A stretch of DNA of 64,000 bases, taken from assembly GCF_000972845.2 (NCBI RefSeq), contig NC_040028.1, forward strand, positions 10,920,038-10,984,037, in the 5' to 3' direction. Below the pieces are notes generated by a model. The model had not been told where the DNA came from. It worked only from the letters and a program-made list of their open reading frames with translations, and searched no databases. Position 1 is the first letter of the stretch; the number at the start of each line of letters is the position of its first letter. This document shows positions 61,901-64,000 of the stretch, piece by piece. This stretch comes from Larimichthys crocea. Lineage: Eukaryota; Chordata; Actinopteri; Sciaenidae. The position numbers and the translations under genes are program-made.

Positions 61901-64000
61901 CAGATTGTTGGGATCAGAACTTGAGGTAGGAGAGAGGTTGTTTTGGTGTTCGAGAGACATTCGTCTTTGTTTTTCATATGAAAATGTATTCAATAATGTA
62001 GCTTAGACAATAATGCATCATCCACACTCCAGTAAATGCAATACATGCCAATAAAGTGTCTTTGAATTTAAGTGAACTGAGCGAGGGAGAGAGATGAGCA
62101 TGTCAGCACACATATGCTCAAGCATGCATGTATGCATAGAAGCTCTCAAGTGTGCTCACTTGAGAAAGAAAGATGAGGAGATGCAGAAGAGAACATGATA
62201 AATATAAAGTAGAAAAGAGTTCCTGATGGTACTGTATGTATGTGCTGCACCACACTGATGCCTAAAGAATCCATTTGCCATAGATTGTTTGTCAGCTGGC
62301 TAATAAGCACAAGACTTCAGGGGCAACAAAGGTCGATACCAGCCTCTGAAACAAAGTACTCTTTCCAAAGATACAGATAAGAGCTCTCAAATTAAAAGCC
62401 TGGGACGAAGCGTCTTTTGACTAGCAAGGACTGCATCATCAACATGATATGTTTGAAAAGTGAGTGAAGCTTGAACTCTTGTACTTCTTTGGTCTGTTGC
62501 TAAATTGTAGGGAAGCTTCAGTGGTAAATCTGTGGTACCCGGGCCCCCTCAGGACCCTTTGGAGAGTGGGATAGAGAGGAAGAAATCTGAGAAAGAAATG
62601 TGGTGGGTGGGAGGGTTGCAGAATACTTTGAAAATGCCTGCTGACTTAATTTTTTTTCCCATATCAGAGGAACTGAAATATTTACACATGCCTCCCAATT
62701 CAGGTGGATTTTGGAGAATCTTTGGCAACAGAGAAGACTTTGGTCTATTCTACTGTATAACGTGTGAATATGATAAAATATGAACAGATTCCCCATGAAT
62801 TTCCAGCAGCTTAGACACAATTTTGCTAACTCCAATCTGAGTCTGCACCCAGTGAAAATGACAATATCAAATCAATCAAATCACATCATAGTTAAAACCT
62901 GTGTCATCTCTCTGTGCTTCTTTTATGATGCATATTTTCTGGCTGTCAAGGAAATGCAGAGATAAGACTCTGAGCTTTCATCTAGGAAAACAAATACGGG
63001 TCAGTGTTGTCATGCAACAAGCATTCACAAGTGGAGAACATCGGGTAACAACAGGAGACAAGCCAAAAGACAGCCTCTTTTATTCTCAAAGTTAAACATG
63101 TCCTGCAGGAAAACAGAAGAATAACCAAAACAATGACACGCCAGACTTTCTGTCTTCTCTGTAATATGCACAGTGTTGTTGGTGACAGTTGAAAACTGAA
63201 AAATGGATTCTTGATAGTTGATAAAGCTTATACTTAAATACGTACACAGAATACACGCTGTAAGAGTAAAAATTACTGCATATTCCACATTATTTGTCTG
63301 ATGTTAGATGACAGCACAGTGTATCAGCAGGCCAACCTCTGATAAGGAATATAATATCCACCCACCAAGGCAACCAAAATGAGGGTCATAATGTCATAAA
63401 TTGCCAGATTTGTATTTACTAGGTTGGTGAAGGTGGACTTGATTTAGTTGGACTGAAGCAGGAGGAAAAATCATGTGAACTCCACAAATGCCTCAGCCAC
63501 TCAATGAAGTTGCAGATCTAATCTATTTTGCATGGATGCCATAATTAATGCATGCAGTAGTGGGAAAAAAAAAACATACATTTCTTGGCTGTCTCGTTAT
63601 GTCAGGGTACGGTGAGTTAACGTTAAAAGAGTGGTCATGTATAAAAATGTGTACAAGTACAGTCAGCGGTAAAAGTCTTGGGATGGGAGCCGAGTGAAAA
63701 TGTTTGTTGCTGCTGAAAGTGAGTCAGCGTTTAACACCTTGCATGAATAAAATGTGCTAAGTGCAGTCCGTTGAGAAAAGCCTTGGGATAGTGTACAATA
63801 GACATTTGTCTTTTATGCAGCACATAGAAGAGATTTCAGTACTTGAATTTCTCTAACATGCTGTGCTTTACAAGAATAAAATACGTGTATGACTGCATAC
63901 ATTTCATTCAGTGTTGTATGTCAAATAACCACAATGATTTTTAAGCGGCCTGCAACAAACAAGACACCAGAGAAATATGGGTGGGATAGGATAGGATATA
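61901..64000. other. Non-coding DNA to the end of the window
   Basis: Open frames near 62532-62783 and 63025-63288 have no recognisable domain. A GGATA run begins at the very end (about 63986). Nothing else was seen. Confidence 0.45.

Overview
The window comes from a vertebrate nuclear genome, most likely a spiny-rayed (percomorph) teleost. The grounds are one multi-exon gene that is clearly a neuroligin, split by short GT-AG introns, set in non-coding DNA full of short dinucleotide and tetranucleotide microsatellites and of dispersed repeats typical of teleosts: tRNA-derived SINE copies with an A box and a '...GGATCAATAAAGTAT' type tail, two MITE families, and a repeat ending in (ATGG)n. The lineage is inferred from remembered repeat families, not from a search.

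The only gene I can support is a neuroligin 4 orthologue on the minus strand. Its eight coding exons lie between 48773 (ATG) and 36246 (stop). All seven introns have GT-AG ends, and the joined frame gives 874 residues with no internal stop: signal peptide, non-catalytic cholinesterase-like domain (catalytic Ser replaced by Gly), Ser/Pro/Gly-rich stalk, one membrane segment, gephyrin-binding motif, and the C-terminal PDZ ligand STTRV. Diagnostic stretches (TPLP, CPQ-LDERS, DIH after [36 protein letters not shown]) fit neuroligin 4 better than 1, 2 or 3. Teleosts have two nlgn4 copies. The odd cytoplasmic tail and extra introns suggest the more divergent copy, but I cannot settle a or b.

Layout. 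1-34600: non-coding DNA with scattered MITEs, SINEs, microsatellites and a polypurine/polypyrimidine block (29.85-31.19 kb). 34617-36245: probable 3' UTR. 36246-48773: nlgn4 coding exons and introns. 48774-51110: probable 5' leader and promoter, with about ten microsatellites. 51.1-64 kb: non-coding upstream DNA with a LINE relic, a diverged minisatellite, a 146-bp-period duplication and a promoter-like RFX/CRE/ETS motif cluster at 61.84-61.90 kb.

The most interesting points lie inside the gene. First, it has eight coding exons where the mammalian neuroligin 4 gene has five, and all three additional splice junctions fall exactly at AG|GT, unlike the four shared junctions. Second, one of those introns is mostly a MITE with inverted ends. 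Third, the cytoplasmic tail carries lineage-looking expansions (an Leu-Asp triplet run, a Thr-Pro repeat, a CA-microsatellite-derived His-Thr C terminus and a candidate SH3 ligand) around an intact gephyrin motif and PDZ ligand. I saw no prokaryotic-type system, CRISPR array, intact transposase or viral gene.
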